Shown: positions 8,266 to 19,158, counted from the first letter of the stretch. The stretch: DNA of 64,000 bases from Pseudomonas sp. B20(2017) (GCF_002113125.1 NZ_NEJP01000004.1:291578-355577); one strand, 5' to 3'. A program made the numbers and translations. The notes: generated by a model from the sequence alone, not told the origin.

Positions 8266-10080
8266 GTGATTGTTAGTCCCTGTAATGCAGCAAAATTGTC
8301 TGCCAAACGCTTGCGCAGCGCTCTGGTAGCGGGCTCGGCAGTACTCTGCCTGCTCAGCGCCGGCCAGCTTTGGGCATTCAATCTTGACGATGTGTCGGCC
8401 AAGGCCAAAGAGCTGGCCGGGCAGAAGTTCGAAGCCCCGCGCAGCAACCTGCCGAACGAATTCCGCGAGATGAAATTCGCGGACTATCAAAAGATTCGTT
8501 TCCGCACCGAAAAAGCCGAATGGGCCGACCAGAAGACCCCGTTCAAGCTGTCCTTCTATCATCAGGGCATGCACTTCGATACGCCGGTGAAAATCAACGA
8601 AATCACCGCGAACACCGTCGAAGAGATCAAATACGATCCAAGCCGTTTCGATTTCGGCGACCTGCAGTTCGATCCGAAGGCCACCGAACAACTGGGCTAC
8701 GCCGGTTTCCGTGTCCTGTACCCGATCAACAAGGCTGACAAGCAAGACGAAATCATGACCATGCTGGGCGCGAGCTACTTCCGCGTTGTCGGCAAGGGTC
8801 ACACCTACGGCCTGTCGGCCCGTGGCCTGGCGATCGATACCGCTCTGCCGTCCGGCGAAGAATTCCCGCGTTTTCGCGAGTTCTGGATTCAGCAGCCGAA
8901 GCCGGGCGACAAGCACCTGGTGATCTTCGCCCTGCTGGATTCGCCACGTGCGACCGGCGCGTACCGTCTGATCCTGCGTCCGGGCAGCGACACCATCGTC
9001 GACGTCAAGGGCCAGATGTACCTGCGTGACAAGGTCGGCAAGCTCGGCATCGCGCCGCTGACCAGCATGTTCCTGTTCGGCGCCAACCAGCCGTCGAAAG
9101 TGCTCAACTACCGTCGTGAACTGCACGACTCCAGCGGTCTGTCGATCCATGCCGGCAACGGCGAGTGGATCTGGCGCCCGCTGAACAACCCGAAACACCT
9201 GGCCGTGAGCAACTTCAGCGTCGAGAACCCGCGTGGTTTCGGTCTGCTGCAACGTGGCCGTGACTTCAGCCACTATGAAGACCTCGACGACCGTTACGAC
9301 AAGCGCCCAAGCGCCTGGATCGAGCCGAAGGGCGACTGGGGCAAAGGCACCGTCGATCTGGTCGAGATCCCTACCGCTGACGAAACCAACGACAACATCG
9401 TTGCGTTCTGGAGCCCGGAAAAACTGCCGGAGCCTGGCCAGCCGCTGGACTTCGCCTACCGCATGCACTGGACCATCGACGAAGCCGCGCTGCACGCGCC
9501 GGACAGTGCCTGGGTCAACCAGACCCTGCGTTCCACCGGTGACGTCAAGCAATCGAACCTGATCCGTCAGCCGGATGGCAGCGTTGCCTACCTGATCGAC
9601 TTCGAAGGCCCATCCCTGGCCGCTTTGGCCCCGGATGCGGACGTTCGCAGCCAGGTCAGCGTCGGCGACAACGCCGAACTGGTCGAGAACAGCGTGCGCT
9701 ACAACCCGGAAACCAAGGGCTGGCGCCTGACCCTGCGGATGAAGATCAAGGACCCGAGCAAGTCCACCGAGATGCGCGCAGCGCTGGTGCAGCCAGTGGT
9801 TACCGCTGATCTGGCCAAGTCTTCGGTGCCGACGTCCAATTCGTCGGTGGCCAAGGCCGACAAGGTTGCCGCCAAGCAACAAGAGAAAGCCGACAAGGAA
9901 GCCAAGGCCGCCGAGGCCAAACAGGCCGACGCCAAGCCGGTTGCAGATGCCAAGGACAAGGCCAACAAAGACGCCAAGCAGCCAGCCGCTGCGGACGCGG
10001 CCCCAGCCACACCGGAATCGGCACCGACTGAAGAAGTCCTGACCGAGACCTGGAGCTATCAGTTGCCTGCCGATGAGTAA
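8266..10080 (+). CDS. opgG: Periplasmic glucan biosynthesis protein G
   Basis: OpgG is a periplasmic protein needed to build or branch osmoregulated periplasmic glucans together with OpgH. I choose GTG 8266, preceded by GAGGG at 8255-8259, giving 604 residues starting [16 protein letters not shown]; the TTG at 8239 lacks a site. A signal peptide runs to about ...GQLWA, then mature FNLDDVS. The body carries the MdoG fold. Residues about 514-588 form a low-complexity Ala/Lys/Asp-rich insert (for example [19 protein letters not shown]) placed just before the last conserved strand [12 protein letters not shown]. The stop lies 8 nt inside opgH, so the two form one operon. Confidence 0.96.
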   Translation: MIVSPCNAAKLSAKRLRSALVAGSAVLCLLSAGQLWAFNLDDVSAKAKELAGQKFEAPRSNLPNEFREMKFADYQKIRFRTEKAEWADQKTPFKLSFYHQGMHFDTPVKINEITANTVEEIKYDPSRFDFGDLQFDPKATEQLGYAGFRVLYPINKADKQDEIMTMLGASYFRVVGKGHTYGLSARGLAIDTALPSGEEFPRFREFWIQQPKPGDKHLVIFALLDSPRATGAYRLILRPGSDTIVDVKGQMYLRDKVGKLGIAPLTSMFLFGANQPSKVLNYRRELHDSSGLSIHAGNGEWIWRPLNNPKHLAVSNFSVENPRGFGLLQRGRDFSHYEDLDDRYDKRPSAWIEPKGDWGKGTVDLVEIPTADETNDNIVAFWSPEKLPEPGQPLDFAYRMHWTIDEAALHAPDSAWVNQTLRSTGDVKQSNLIRQPDGSVAYLIDFEGPSLAALAPDADVRSQVSVGDNAELVENSVRYNPETKGWRLTLRMKIKDPSKSTEMRAALVQPVVTADLAKSSVPTSNSSVAKADKVAAKQQEKADKEAKAAEAKQADAKPVADAKDKANKDAKQPAAADAAPATPESAPTEEVLTETWSYQLPADE

Positions 10081-12643
10081 CTCTCAAGTACAGCCAGAGA
10101 CTCTGTCCGAGTACCTGGCGCATCTGCCGATGACCGACGAGCAGCGCGCGGAACTCGCGGGCTGCCAGTCCTTCAGCGAATTGCATGAACGCCTGTCGTC
10201 CAAGACCTTTGACGCACCGACCGAAGCCGCCCAGGCTTCGGTGGGCAAGCGCCTGACCCTGAGCACCGCCGAAGAGCTGCAAGACGCGGAAATGCTGGTG
10301 CTCGACGCCAGCGGCCGGGTCAGCATGAAGGCCACGCCGCCGATTCGTCGGACCAAGGTCGTGCCGGAGCCGTGGCGCACCAACGTTCTGGTGCGTGGCT
10401 GGCGCCGCCTGACCGGGCGCACCAATCCGCCGAAACCGCCGAAGGATGAAAACGTACTGCCGGCCGCGCGCTGGCGTACCGTTGGATCGATCCGCCGCTA
10501 CATTCTGCTGTTGTTGATGATCGGTCAGACCATCGTCGCCGGCTGGTACATGAAAGGCATCATGCCGTACCAGGGCTGGTCGTTCGTCGATCTGGAAGAA
10601 GTCCTGCATCAACCGCTGCTGCAAACCGCCACGCAAGTGCTGCCGTATGCGCTGCAGACCAGCATCCTGATCATGTTCGGGATTCTGTTCTGCTGGGTAT
10701 CGGCCGGTTTCTGGACCGCGCTGATGGGCTTCCTAGAATTGCTCACCGGCCACGATAAATACCGGATCTCCGGTAAAAGTGCCGGCAACGAGCCGATTCC
10801 GAAGGACGCGCGGACTGCGCTGGTGATGCCGATCTGCAACGAAGACGTGCCTCGGGTGTTCGCCGGTCTGCGCGCGACGTTCGAGTCGGTTGCCGCTACC
10901 GGTGACCTGGACCGTTTCGACTTCTTCGTCCTCAGCGACAGTAACGACACCGACATCTGCGTTGCCGAGCAGCAGGCCTGGCTGGACGTCTGCCGCGAAG
11001 CCAAGGGTTTCGGCAAGATCTTCTATCGCCGCCGTCGCCGCCGCGTCAAACGCAAGAGCGGCAACCTTGACGACTTCTGCCGTCGCTGGGGCGGTGACTA
11101 CAAGTACATGGTCGTACTCGACGCCGACTCGGTCATGAGCGGCGAGTGCCTGACCAGTCTGGTGCGCCTGATGGAGGCCACTCCGGACGCCGGCATCATC
11201 CAGACCGCGCCGCGCGCTTCGGGCATGGATACGCTGTATGCCCGTATGCAGCAGTTCGCCACCCGTGTGTACGGTCCGCTGTTCACTGCCGGTCTGCACT
11301 TCTGGCAGCTGGGTGAGTCCCACTACTGGGGTCACAACGCGATCATCCGCATGAAGCCGTTCATCGACCACTGCGCCCTGGCGCCGTTGCCGGGCAAGGG
11401 TGCGTTCTCCGGTGCGATCCTCTCTCACGACTTCGTTGAAGCGGCGCTGATGCGCCGTGCCGGCTGGGGCGTGTGGATTGCCTACGATCTGCCGGGCAGC
11501 TACGAAGAACTGCCGCCGAATCTGCTCGACGAGCTCAAGCGTGACCGTCGCTGGTGCCACGGTAACCTGATGAACTTCCGTCTGTTCCTGGTAAAAGGCA
11601 TGCACCCGGTGCACCGTGCGGTGTTCCTGACCGGCGTGATGTCTTACCTGTCGGCGCCGCTGTGGTTCTTCTTCCTCGTGCTGTCGACCGCGCTGCTTGC
11701 GGTGAACACGCTGATGGAGCCGCAGTACTTCCTCGAACCGCGTCAGCTCTATCCGCTATGGCCGCAATGGCACCCGGACAAGGCGATCGCGCTGTTCTCG
11801 ACGACCATCGTGCTGTTGTTCCTGCCGAAGCTGTTGAGCATCATCCTGATCTGGGCCAAGGGCGCGAAAGAGTTCGGCGGCAAGTTCAAGGTGACCCTGT
11901 CGATGCTGCTGGAGATGCTGTTCTCCATGCTGCTGGCGCCGGTGCGGATGATTTTCCACACCCGTTTCGTTCTGGCCGCGTTCCTTGGCTGGGCCGCGAC
12001 CTGGAACTCGCCGCAGCGTGACGACGACTCGACGCCATGGAGCGAAGCGGTCAAGCGTCACGGTCCGCAGACCCTGCTGGGTTTCTTCTGGGCACTGCTG
12101 GTGATCTGGCTGAACCCGAGCTTCTTGTGGTGGCTGGTGCCGATCGTCGGTTCGCTGATGCTGTCGATTCCGGTGTCGGTGATTTCCAGTCGTGTGGGCC
12201 TGGGTCTGAAGTCCCGTGACGAGAGCCTGTTCCTCATCCCCGAGGAATACAATCCGCCACAGGCGCTGCTGGCCACCGATCAGTACACCCACGAAAACCG
12301 CTGGCACGCACTGAATGACGGCTTCATCCGCGCGGTGGTCGATCCACAGCAGAACGCTCTGGCGTGCTCGCTGGCGACCTCGCGTCACGGTGAGGCCGAG
12401 CCGATCGAATGGCTGCGGCAGGAACGCGTGCGTCACGCGATCAAGGTCGGCCCGGCCGGGCTGAACAACCATGATCGTCTGCAACTGCTGAGCGATCCGG
12501 TGGCCCTGGCCCGTCTGCACGAGCAAGTGTGGTCCGAAGGCCACGCCGAATGGCTGGATGCCTGGCGGGCCTCGGTGAAAGCCGATCCCCATGCGCCGCT
12601 GTTGCCGCTCAAGCCGGTGAGCTTGCAGGCGCAACCGGCCTGA
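10073..12643 (+). CDS. opgH: Glucans biosynthesis glucosyltransferase H
   Basis: OpgH is the inner-membrane glycosyltransferase that polymerises the beta-1,2-linked glucan backbone from UDP-glucose and moves it to the periplasm. The product is 856 residues. A family-2 glycosyltransferase domain sits in the middle, with SDSNDTD, the VVLDADS metal-binding site and DRRWCHGN (the RRW acceptor motif). Membrane helices lie around residues 145-165 and 195-225 and in several segments between about 520 and 720 (for example [16 protein letters not shown]). The start overlaps opgG by 8 nt, so the pair is coupled. A strong intrinsic terminator follows directly. Confidence 0.97.
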   Translation: MSNSQVQPETLSEYLAHLPMTDEQRAELAGCQSFSELHERLSSKTFDAPTEAAQASVGKRLTLSTAEELQDAEMLVLDASGRVSMKATPPIRRTKVVPEPWRTNVLVRGWRRLTGRTNPPKPPKDENVLPAARWRTVGSIRRYILLLLMIGQTIVAGWYMKGIMPYQGWSFVDLEEVLHQPLLQTATQVLPYALQTSILIMFGILFCWVSAGFWTALMGFLELLTGHDKYRISGKSAGNEPIPKDARTALVMPICNEDVPRVFAGLRATFESVAATGDLDRFDFFVLSDSNDTDICVAEQQAWLDVCREAKGFGKIFYRRRRRRVKRKSGNLDDFCRRWGGDYKYMVVLDADSVMSGECLTSLVRLMEATPDAGIIQTAPRASGMDTLYARMQQFATRVYGPLFTAGLHFWQLGESHYWGHNAIIRMKPFIDHCALAPLPGKGAFSGAILSHDFVEAALMRRAGWGVWIAYDLPGSYEELPPNLLDELKRDRRWCHGNLMNFRLFLVKGMHPVHRAVFLTGVMSYLSAPLWFFFLVLSTALLAVNTLMEPQYFLEPRQLYPLWPQWHPDKAIALFSTTIVLLFLPKLLSIILIWAKGAKEFGGKFKVTLSMLLEMLFSMLLAPVRMIFHTRFVLAAFLGWAATWNSPQRDDDSTPWSEAVKRHGPQTLLGFFWALLVIWLNPSFLWWLVPIVGSLMLSIPVSVISSRVGLGLKSRDESLFLIPEEYNPPQALLATDQYTHENRWHALNDGFIRAVVDPQQNALACSLATSRHGEAEPIEWLRQERVRHAIKVGPAGLNNHDRLQLLSDPVALARLHEQVWSEGHAEWLDAWRASVKADPHAPLLPLKPVSLQAQPA

Positions 12644-12650
12644 TGAAGAA

Positions 12651-12674
12651 CCCCGCGAAAGCGGGGTTTTTTTT
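12651..12674 (+). terminator. Rho-independent terminator of opgGH
   Basis: CCCCGC (12651-12656), GAAA loop, GCGGGG (12661-12666), then eight T residues. It starts 7 nt after the opgH stop. Confidence 0.95.
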
Positions 12675-12701
12675 GCCTGCCGATTACCGTCGCGGATCAC
12701 G

Positions 12702-12750
12702 CGTTCCCATGCTCTGCGTGGGAATGCAGCCCGGGACGCTCTGCGTCCCA
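12702..12750. repeat. Second palindromic repeat family, single copy
   Basis: The sequence reads CGTTCCCATGCTCTGCGTGG then GAATGCA, followed by GGGACGCTCTGCGTCCC. It consists of two small palindromes (TTCCCAtGCTCTGCgTGGGAA and GGGACGCtctGCGTCCC). The same unit appears as an inverted pair at 33795-33904, and it is unrelated to the REPIN arms. Confidence 0.75.
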
Positions 12751-12889
12751 TCCGGCACTAGCCGATCAAAAAACCTTGTGCAAACGGACGAGTGCGTTAG
12801 CATCCGTCCCCGAATTGGCGCACCCGGACAATCTTGTCCATTTCTGTCGGTTTTCGCGCCGCAAACGCAATGGTTTTGGGGACTTGAAG

Positions 12890-13687
12890 ATGAAGAAGTA
12901 TCTGTCGATGCTGCTGGTCGGCGTCACGGCACTGGTTGCAGTCAATGCGGCGCAGGCCGGCGCAATCGATGACGCGGTCAAGCGCGGCTCGCTGAAAGTC
13001 GGTATGGATCCGACCTACATGCCGTTCGAAATGACCAACAAGCGCGGCGAAATCATCGGTTTCGAAGTCGACATCCTCAAAGCCATGACCAAGGCCATGG
13101 GCGTCAAGCTGGAGCTGGTTTCCACCGGCTACGACGGGATCATCCCGGCGTTGATGACCGACAAGTTCGACATGATCGGCAGCGGCATGACCCTGACCCA
13201 GGAACGCAACCTGCGCCTGAACTTCAGCGAACCGTTCATCGTGGTCGGCCAGACCTTGCTGATCCGTAAAGAGCTGGAAGGCACCATCAAGTCGTATAAA
13301 GACTTGAACACCGCCGACTACCGCATCACCTCCAAGCTCGGCACCACCGGCGAGATGGTCGCCAAGAAGTTGATCTCCAAAGCCAAGTACCACGGCTACG
13401 ACAATGAGCAGGAAGCCGTGCTCGACGTGGTCAACGGCAAGGCTGACGCCTTCATCTACGACGCGCCGTACAACGTGGTCGCGGTGAACAAGGTCGGCGC
13501 CGGCAAACTGGTGTTCCTCGACAAGCCGTTCACCTACGAGCCGCTGGCGTTCGGTCTGAAGAAGGGTGACTACGACAGCATCAACTTCATCAACAACTTC
13601 CTGCACCAGATCCACGAAGACGGCACCTACGATCGCATCCATGACAAGTGGTTCAAGAGCACCGAGTGGCTCAAGGACATGGAATAA
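12890..13687 (+). CDS. Amino-acid ABC transporter, periplasmic substrate-binding protein
   Basis: This is the family-3 solute-binding protein of a polar amino-acid uptake system. It has 265 residues from ATG 12890. The signal peptide MKKYLSMLLVGVTALVAVNA is followed by AQA|GAIDD. Typical elements are GSLKVGMDPTYMPFEM, IIGFEVDILKAM, FDMIGSGMTLTQERN and LGTTGEMVAKK. It is the first gene of a binding protein-permease-ATPase set matching PA5076-PA5074 in P. aeruginosa by order. An in-frame extension upstream to 12776 is not supported, as it would precede the signal peptide. The ligand cannot be told from sequence. Confidence 0.93.
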   Translation: MKKYLSMLLVGVTALVAVNAAQAGAIDDAVKRGSLKVGMDPTYMPFEMTNKRGEIIGFEVDILKAMTKAMGVKLELVSTGYDGIIPALMTDKFDMIGSGMTLTQERNLRLNFSEPFIVVGQTLLIRKELEGTIKSYKDLNTADYRITSKLGTTGEMVAKKLISKAKYHGYDNEQEAVLDVVNGKADAFIYDAPYNVVAVNKVGAGKLVFLDKPFTYEPLAFGLKKGDYDSINFINNFLHQIHEDGTYDRIHDKWFKSTEWLKDME

Positions 13688-13707
13688 CTCGGTCATATAG
13701 ACCGAGT
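13687..13707 (+). promoter_or_regulatory. Perfect 8-bp hairpin directly after the binding-protein gene
   Basis: ACTCGGTC (13687-13694), ATATA loop, GACCGAGT (13700-13707), starting at the stop codon. It has no T-run, so it is more likely an mRNA 3'-end stabiliser or attenuator than a full terminator. Such hairpins after binding-protein genes are associated with extra binding protein relative to permease. Confidence 0.55.
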
Positions 13708-13714
13708 CGCCCCT

Positions 13715-13789
13715 TTCGCGAGCAAGCTCGCTCCCACAGTGACCGGTGTGTCTGACCCGGTCCTTTGTGGGAGCGGGCTTGCTCGCGAA
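13715..13789. repeat. REPIN (short-loop class) inside the ABC transporter operon
   Basis: Arms TTCGCGAGCAAGCTCGCTCC... at 13715-13739 and TTGTGGGAGCGGGCTTGCTC... at 13765-13789. It separates the binding-protein gene from the permease gene, 8 bp after the 3' hairpin. Confidence 0.92.
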
Positions 13790-13826
13790 GAGGGCCTCCA
13801 GAGCAACACAAAATCCGGAATCTGCA

Positions 13827-14786
13827 ATGAAACAGAAAAAAGCCCAATGGCCCTGGCACGTCCTGACCGTGCTGGTGCTGGTCGGCCTGGCCGGCGCGCT
13901 GTATTACGCCACGTCGCTGATGTCCTACGAATGGCGCTGGAACCGCGTGCCGCAGTACTTCGCCTATCAGGCCGAGGAAACCCAGCGCGCGACCGACATT
14001 TCCACCGTCAGCGAACTGGTGCGCAAGGGCGGCCGCGCGCAGGTCACCCTGCGCAACGATGCCGGTGACGAGCAGCACCTGACCGTCGACGAAAACAGCC
14101 TGCAATTCGCTCAGGGCGACGATGTGGCCGAAGGCGACGTCGTGGGCGTGACGCGGCATTGGGCGGCGGGTCCGCTGTTGTGGGGCCTGTGGACCACGCT
14201 TTGGCTGTCGTTGGTCTCCGGCGTGCTGGGCCTGCTGATCGGTCTGGCGACCGGGCTGTGCCGGCTGTCGAGCAACCCGACCCTGCGCGACCTGTCGACG
14301 ATCTATGTCGAACTGGTGCGCGGCACGCCGCTGCTGGTGCAGATCTTCATTTTCTATTTCTTCATCGGCACGGTGATGAACCTGTCCCGGGAGTTCGCCG
14401 GGATCGCCGCGCTGTCACTGTTCACTGGCGCCTACGTGGCGGAAATCATCCGTTCCGGCGTGCAGTCGATTGCCCGTGGCCAGAACGAGGCGGCGCGTTC
14501 GCTGGGTCTGAGTGCTGGCCAGTCGATGCGCCATGTGGTGCTGCCGCAAGCGTTCAAACGCGTGCTGCCGCCATTGGCCGGGCAGTTCATCAGTCTGGTC
14601 AAAGACACTTCACTGGTGTCGGTGATCGCCATCACCGAGCTGCTGAAAAGCGGCCGTGAAGTCATCACCACGTCGTTCTCGCCGTTCGAGATCCTGTTCT
14701 GCGTCGCCGGCCTGTACCTGTTGATCAACCTGCCGCTGTCGAAAATCGCCAGCCGGCTTGAGCGGAGGCTCGCGCAAAGTGATTGA
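13827..14786 (+). CDS. Amino-acid ABC transporter permease with N-terminal extension
   Basis: This is the inner-membrane permease of the polar amino-acid uptake (HAAT) type, 319 residues from ATG 13827. A first helix lies at about residues 11-30 ([19 protein letters not shown]). A hydrophilic stretch of about 80 residues follows (roughly 31-112, including [20 protein letters not shown]). The classic permease core comes after that, with helices starting near [16 protein letters not shown] and the EAA-type loop [12 protein letters not shown]...QAFKRVLPP that contacts the ATPase. The N-terminal extra domain is unusual for this family, in which permeases are often near 220-250 residues. The end overlaps the ATPase gene by 8 nt. 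Confidence 0.92.
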   Translation: MKQKKAQWPWHVLTVLVLVGLAGALYYATSLMSYEWRWNRVPQYFAYQAEETQRATDISTVSELVRKGGRAQVTLRNDAGDEQHLTVDENSLQFAQGDDVAEGDVVGVTRHWAAGPLLWGLWTTLWLSLVSGVLGLLIGLATGLCRLSSNPTLRDLSTIYVELVRGTPLLVQIFIFYFFIGTVMNLSREFAGIAALSLFTGAYVAEIIRSGVQSIARGQNEAARSLGLSAGQSMRHVVLPQAFKRVLPPLAGQFISLVKDTSLVSVIAITELLKSGREVITTSFSPFEILFCVAGLYLLINLPLSKIASRLERRLAQSD

Positions 14787-15513
14787 AGTCCGCGATCTGG
14801 TAAAAGTCTTCGACACCCGTGGGCAAGTGGTCCGGGCTGTGGATAACGTCAGCACGTTTGTCGCCAAGGGTGAAGTGCTGGTGGTGATCGGCCCGTCCGG
14901 TTCCGGCAAGTCGACCTTCCTGCGTTGCCTGAATGGTCTTGAGGCATTCGATTCCGGCTCGGTGAGCATCGACGGCCTGCAACTGGCCGACCCGAAAACC
15001 GACGTCAACGCCTATCGCCGCGAAGTCGGCATGGTGTTCCAGCATTTCAATCTGTTCCCGCACATGACCGTGCTGGAAAACCTGTGCCTGGCGCAGAAAG
15101 TCGTGCGCAAGCGCGGCCAGAAGGAAAGCGAGGCCAAGGCTTTGGCATTGCTGGAGAAGGTCGGGATTGCCCAGAAGGCCCGCGAATACCCGTCGCGCCT
15201 GTCCGGCGGTCAGCAGCAGCGCGTGGCGATTGCCCGGGCGCTGGCGATGGATCCCAAGGTCATGCTGTTCGACGAGCCGACCTCGGCCCTCGACCCGGAA
15301 ATGGTCGGCGAAGTGCTGGACGTGATGAAGAACCTGGCCGTGGAAGGCATGACCATGGTCTGCGTGACCCACGAAATGGGTTTTGCCCGGGAAGTGGCGG
15401 ATCGGGTGCTGTTCTTCGATCACGGCAAACTGCTGGAAGATGCTTCGCCGACGGAATTCTTCGACGCGCCGAAGGATCCGCGAGCCCAGGCGTTCCTGCG
15501 GCAAGTTCTCTAG
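14779..15513 (+). CDS. Amino-acid ABC transporter ATP-binding protein
   Basis: This is the ATPase that powers the uptake system encoded by the two preceding genes. Starting at GTG 14779 (GGAGG at 14764-14768) it has 244 residues beginning [11 protein letters not shown], as expected; an in-frame TTG at 14758 would add seven residues and is less likely. Walker [10 protein letters not shown] is at 38-46, the ABC signature LSGGQ at 141-145, Walker B VMLFDE at 161-166, and the switch His in CVTHEMGFA. It overlaps the permease gene and ends the operon, facing a convergent chemoreceptor gene across a REPIN. Confidence 0.95.
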   Translation: MIEVRDLVKVFDTRGQVVRAVDNVSTFVAKGEVLVVIGPSGSGKSTFLRCLNGLEAFDSGSVSIDGLQLADPKTDVNAYRREVGMVFQHFNLFPHMTVLENLCLAQKVVRKRGQKESEAKALALLEKVGIAQKAREYPSRLSGGQQQRVAIARALAMDPKVMLFDEPTSALDPEMVGEVLDVMKNLAVEGMTMVCVTHEMGFAREVADRVLFFDHGKLLEDASPTEFFDAPKDPRAQAFLRQVL

Positions 15514-15536
15514 TCTTCAGCGTCTGATCAAGCGCT

Positions 15537-15599
15537 TTCGCGAGCAAGCTCGCTCCCACATTGGAATGCATTCTCTGTGGGAGCGAGCTTGCTCGCGAA
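15537..15599. repeat. REPIN (short-loop class) between convergent genes
   Basis: Arms TTCGCGAGCAAGCTCGCTCC... at 15537-15560 and CTGTGGGAGCGAGCTTGCTC... at 15575-15599. It lies between the ends of the ABC ATPase gene and the chemoreceptor gene. Confidence 0.93.
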
Positions 15600-15642
15600 G
15601 GCATCACCTCGGTCCCAAGCGAACCGAGGCAGATGAATCACC

Positions 15643-17559
15643 TCAAACCTTGAACCGGCCCACCAGCGTTTGCAGGTGAGTGCCCAAACGCGCCAGCTCG
15701 ACGCTGGAGGCCGCCGTCTCTTCACTGGCCGCCGAGGTCTGGTCCGAGACATCCCGCACGTTCAGCACGCTGCGGTTGATTTCTTCAGCCACAGCGCTCT
15801 GCTGCTCGGCCGCCGCAGCTATCTGCTGGTTCATCGCCTGAATCGCCGAAACGGTGCGGGTGATGCTTTCCAGCGAACCACCGGCACGCCGGGTCAGCTC
15901 GACGCTGCTGTCGGTCAGGGTGCGGCTGTTGTCCATGATCGTCGCCACTTGCTGGGTGCCGTTCTGCAGACCGACGATCAGCTCTTCGATCTCTTCCGTG
16001 GACTTCTGGGTACGCTGGGCGAGGCTGCGGACTTCGTCGGCGACCACCGCAAAACCACGTCCGGCTTCACCGGCGCGGGCGGCCTCGATGGCGGCGTTGA
16101 GGGCCAGCAGGTTGGTTTGCTGAGCCACGGACTTGATCACGTCGAGCACGCTGCCGATCTTGTCGCTTTCGCGTTTGAGCTCACCCATGGCCTCGGTGGA
16201 GTGGCCGACTTCGGCGGCCAGGCGTTCGATCTGGGCGATGGCCTCGCCAACCACCTTGTCACCTTCACGGGCCTGCTGGTCGGCGGCGACCGCTGCTTCC
16301 GAAGCTTCCTCGGCGTTACGCGCGACTTCCTGCACGGTGGCGGCCATTTCGTTCATGGCGGTGGCGACCTGGTCGGTCTCGACTTTCTGATTGTTCACCC
16401 CGGCGCTGGTCTGCTCGGTCACGGCGGACAACTCTTCGGCGGCGCTGGCGATCTGGGTCACGCCGTCGCTGATGCCGCCGATCAATTCGCGCAGGCCTTG
16501 GGTCATGCTCTGCATCGAGCGCTGCAATTGACCGAGTTCGTCACGGCGCAGGGACACCAGATTGTGGGTCAGGTCACCGGCGGCCACGCGTTCGGCGACT
16601 TTCAGGGTCTGCTCCAGCGGAATGATGATCTGCCGGGTGATCGCCCAGGCCGCGAGCAGACCGAAGGCCAAGGCCAGCAGAGTGGCGATCATCAGCATGT
16701 TTTTGGCGTGCGCGGCGTCGGTGTCGCGGACGATGGTCTGGGATACCGTGAGCTTCTTGCTGACGTCGAGCAGGATGTCACCCTGGGCCGACATGCGAGC
16801 CAAGGCCTTGGCGTTGTTTACCTGAGAGTCGCGGAACTGGCTGACGGCGGCGCGGTAAGCCTTCAGCGATTCGGTGGCCTGCTGCAGGTTGGCGATGTGT
16901 TGCTCGGGCAGTTTGCTCGGCAGGTTTTCAAGATTGTTCAAGGCGGCGGCGATGGCATCCAGCGCCGGTTGTTCGGCCTCGGCCTTGCCGCTGTAGGTGT
17001 AGCCGCGCACCTGATAGCGCGCCTGCTGCAGCAATTTGCTCAACTCGATTACGCTGTTGAATTGCGCAACGCTGTCGCCTTGCAACAGGGATTTCTCGAC
17101 TTCGCTGACTTTGGCCACGGCGTTGTCGGCGCTGGCGCCGAGTTTGCTGCGGGCATCTTCACGCTGCACGGTGGCCTGGGTCATGTCGCCAAAGGCGCGT
17201 TTGTACTCGGCGACCGCCGCCAGTTGCTGATCGATCATGGCCACGTCGGACGGTTGCTCGATCATGCCGCGGGCGCTTTGCAGGCCGCTGTCGAGTTTGC
17301 CGAGCAGGTCGTTGACCGCGCCGGGGCCCTGTTCGCCACGGCGGGCTTCATAATCCAGGCGCGCCAGGCGCAAGTCTTTGGTCAGTTCGTTGAGGCTGGA
17401 GATGAACCCGAGTTTGTCGCCCCGGCTGATGATGCCGCTCATGCCGGTCCAGCCGGTGAAGGTGATCAACAGGGTCAGCAGCAGCACCAGGCCGAAACCG
17501 ATTCCAAGCTTACGTTTAACGCTGACGTTTCCAAGACTCTCGGCTAACCAACGGTACAT
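15643..17559 (-). CDS. Methyl-accepting chemotaxis protein with large helical ligand domain
   Basis: A 638-residue transmembrane chemoreceptor. The start ATG 17559 has GAGGGAG about 8 nt upstream; this is preferred over an in-frame start at 17580. TM1 is at about residues 20-38 ([19 protein letters not shown]), followed by a roughly 250-residue all-helical periplasmic domain, TM2 near 290-310 ([20 protein letters not shown]), a HAMP domain and a long cytoplasmic signalling rod with the hairpin tip [20 protein letters not shown]. The ligand domain length fits a helical bimodular (HBM) sensor, and gene order matches PA5072, the McpK receptor described for alpha-ketoglutarate. The ligand here is inferred. 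It probably couples to CheW/CheA. Confidence 0.94.
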   Translation of the reverse strand: MYRWLAESLGNVSVKRKLGIGFGLVLLLTLLITFTGWTGMSGIISRGDKLGFISSLNELTKDLRLARLDYEARRGEQGPGAVNDLLGKLDSGLQSARGMIEQPSDVAMIDQQLAAVAEYKRAFGDMTQATVQREDARSKLGASADNAVAKVSEVEKSLLQGDSVAQFNSVIELSKLLQQARYQVRGYTYSGKAEAEQPALDAIAAALNNLENLPSKLPEQHIANLQQATESLKAYRAAVSQFRDSQVNNAKALARMSAQGDILLDVSKKLTVSQTIVRDTDAAHAKNMLMIATLLALAFGLLAAWAITRQIIIPLEQTLKVAERVAAGDLTHNLVSLRRDELGQLQRSMQSMTQGLRELIGGISDGVTQIASAAEELSAVTEQTSAGVNNQKVETDQVATAMNEMAATVQEVARNAEEASEAAVAADQQAREGDKVVGEAIAQIERLAAEVGHSTEAMGELKRESDKIGSVLDVIKSVAQQTNLLALNAAIEAARAGEAGRGFAVVADEVRSLAQRTQKSTEEIEELIVGLQNGTQQVATIMDNSRTLTDSSVELTRRAGGSLESITRTVSAIQAMNQQIAAAAEQQSAVAEEINRSVLNVRDVSDQTSAASEETAASSVELARLGTHLQTLVGRFKV

Positions 17560-17665
17560 GCGACGACTCCCTCGGACCACTAATTGGACTTATGGAGAGG
17601 GTATCGGCCGGATGATGGCAATCTGTAACGCCTTTTGTCCGGCGAAGTGCTTAGAACAGAAGCGC

Positions 17666-18373
17666 TCAGAACAACCGGGCCAGCAGCGCGGTGACGGCAG
17701 TTTCGACCCGCAGGATACGCTCACCGAGTTGCACCGGTTGCAGCCCGGCCTTGGTCAGCAGATCGATTTCGTAAGGAATCCAGCCACCCTCGGGGCCGAT
17801 GGCCAGGGTCACTGGCTCGCTCAGGGCGCGGGGGCAGGGCGGGAAGTTGCCCGGATGACCGACCAGACCGAGGGTGCCGTCGGTGATGGCTGGCAGGCGG
17901 TCTTCGACGAATGGCTTGAAGCGCTTCTCGATGAGGATTTCCGGCAGCACGGTATCGCGCGCCTGTTCGAGGCCGAGGACCAGTTGTTCGCGGATCGCTT
18001 CCGGTTCGAGGAACGGCGTCTGCCAGAAGCTTTTCTCGACCCGGTAGCTGTTGACCAGAATCACCTTCGACACGCCCATGGTCGCCACGGTCTGGAACAC
18101 CCGGCGCAGCATCTTCGGACGGGGCAGGGCGAGTACCAGGGTCAGCGGCAGTTTGGCCGGCGGCGGTTGATCGAGGGTGACTCGCAGTTCGGCTTCGCCC
18201 GCGTCCAGACGCAGCAGCTCGGCCGAGCCCATCAACCCGTTGATGCGCCCGACCCGCAGGCTGTCGCCGACTTCCGAGCGGTGGACTTCCTGCATGTGGG
18301 TCAGGCGCCGATCACGCAGCACGACGCGGTCGGCCGCGATGAAGTCGGCCTCTTCGAGCAGCAGCAGGTTCAT
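17666..18373 (-). CDS. rsmE: 16S rRNA m3U1498 methyltransferase
   Basis: RsmE methylates N3 of U1498 in 16S rRNA. The protein has 235 residues from ATG 18373. It shows the N-terminal PUA-like part ([15 protein letters not shown]) and the SPOUT/trefoil-knot SAM site with [12 protein letters not shown] and [11 protein letters not shown], both characteristic of RsmE. Its start overlaps the tatC stop (ATGA at 18370-18373), so it is coupled to the tat operon and is the last gene of it. The region between its stop and the chemoreceptor start (17560-17665) is short and holds no gene. Confidence 0.95.
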   Translation of the reverse strand: MNLLLLEEADFIAADRVVLRDRRLTHMQEVHRSEVGDSLRVGRINGLMGSAELLRLDAGEAELRVTLDQPPPAKLPLTLVLALPRPKMLRRVFQTVATMGVSKVILVNSYRVEKSFWQTPFLEPEAIREQLVLGLEQARDTVLPEILIEKRFKPFVEDRLPAITDGTLGLVGHPGNFPPCPRALSEPVTLAIGPEGGWIPYEIDLLTKAGLQPVQLGERILRVETAVTALLARLF

Positions 18374-19158
18374 GGCTGAGTCGCTGGTGGCTGGTCGTTG
18401 TGATCGTCGGCGGTTTCTTCCGGGCGCTCGCGCTTGCTGACCAGGCTGCCGAACAGGATGCCGACTTCGAACAGCATCCACATCGGCACGGCCAGCAGGG
18501 TCTGGGAGAAGATGTCCGGCGGGGTCAGGATCATGCCGACCACGAAGCAGCCGATGATCACGTACGGACGGATCTTCTTCAGGTATTTGACGTCGACCAC
18601 GCCGATCCACACCAGCAGCACCACGGCCACCGGGATTTCGAACGCCACGCCGAAGGCGAAGAACAGCGTCATGACGAAATCGAGGTAACTGGTGATGTCA
18701 GTCATCATTTCCACGCCGGCCGGGGTGGCCGAGGCGAAGAATTTGAAGATCAGCGGGAACACGAAGAAGTAGGCGAACGCCATGCCGGTGTAGAACAGCA
18801 GGATGCTGGAGATCAGCAACGGCACCGCAACGCGCTTCTCGTGCTTGTACAGGCCCGGTGCGATGAAACCCCAGATCTGATGCAGGATCACCGGGATCGC
18901 CAGGAACAGCGAGACCATCATCGTCAGTTTCAGCGGCGTCAGGAACGGCGACGACACGTCGGTGGCGATCATCGTCGCACCGGCCGGCAGGTATTCGCGC
19001 AGCGGCGTCGAGACGAAGGTGTAGATTTGCTGGGTGAAGGCAAACAGCCCGGCGAAGATGATGAAGATCGCCGCGACACAACGCAGCAGGCGGGTGCGCA
19101 ACTCGGTGAGGTGCGAAACCAGCGGCATGTGCTGGTCGTTTTCGGGGAGATCGCTCAT
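18370..19158 (-). CDS. tatC: Twin-arginine translocase subunit TatC
   Basis: TatC is the multi-spanning inner-membrane core of the Tat system and binds the twin-arginine signal peptide of folded export substrates. The 262-residue protein has the N-terminal [15 protein letters not shown] motif, whose conserved Glu takes part in signal recognition, and six hydrophobic segments (for example [17 protein letters not shown] and [15 protein letters not shown]). The C-terminal tail is polar and acidic ([14 protein letters not shown]). It overlaps tatB and rsmE by four bases each. Confidence 0.96.
   Translation of the reverse strand: MSDLPENDQHMPLVSHLTELRTRLLRCVAAIFIIFAGLFAFTQQIYTFVSTPLREYLPAGATMIATDVSSPFLTPLKLTMMVSLFLAIPVILHQIWGFIAPGLYKHEKRVAVPLLISSILLFYTGMAFAYFFVFPLIFKFFASATPAGVEMMTDITSYLDFVMTLFFAFGVAFEIPVAVVLLVWIGVVDVKYLKKIRPYVIIGCFVVGMILTPPDIFSQTLLAVPMWMLFEVGILFGSLVSKRERPEETADDHNDQPPATQP

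Noticed and set aside
8076..8276. 66-codon frame in the opgG leader
   Set aside because: It has no ribosome site and no protein-like pattern, and it overlaps the opgG start.
8236..9882. 548-codon minus-strand frame opposite opgG
   Set aside because: Antisense to opgG, whose signal peptide, fold and coupling to opgH are clear.
15670..17547. 625-codon plus-strand frame opposite the chemoreceptor
   Set aside because: It mirrors the chemoreceptor codons, has a low-complexity Gly/His/Gln composition, and has no ribosome site.
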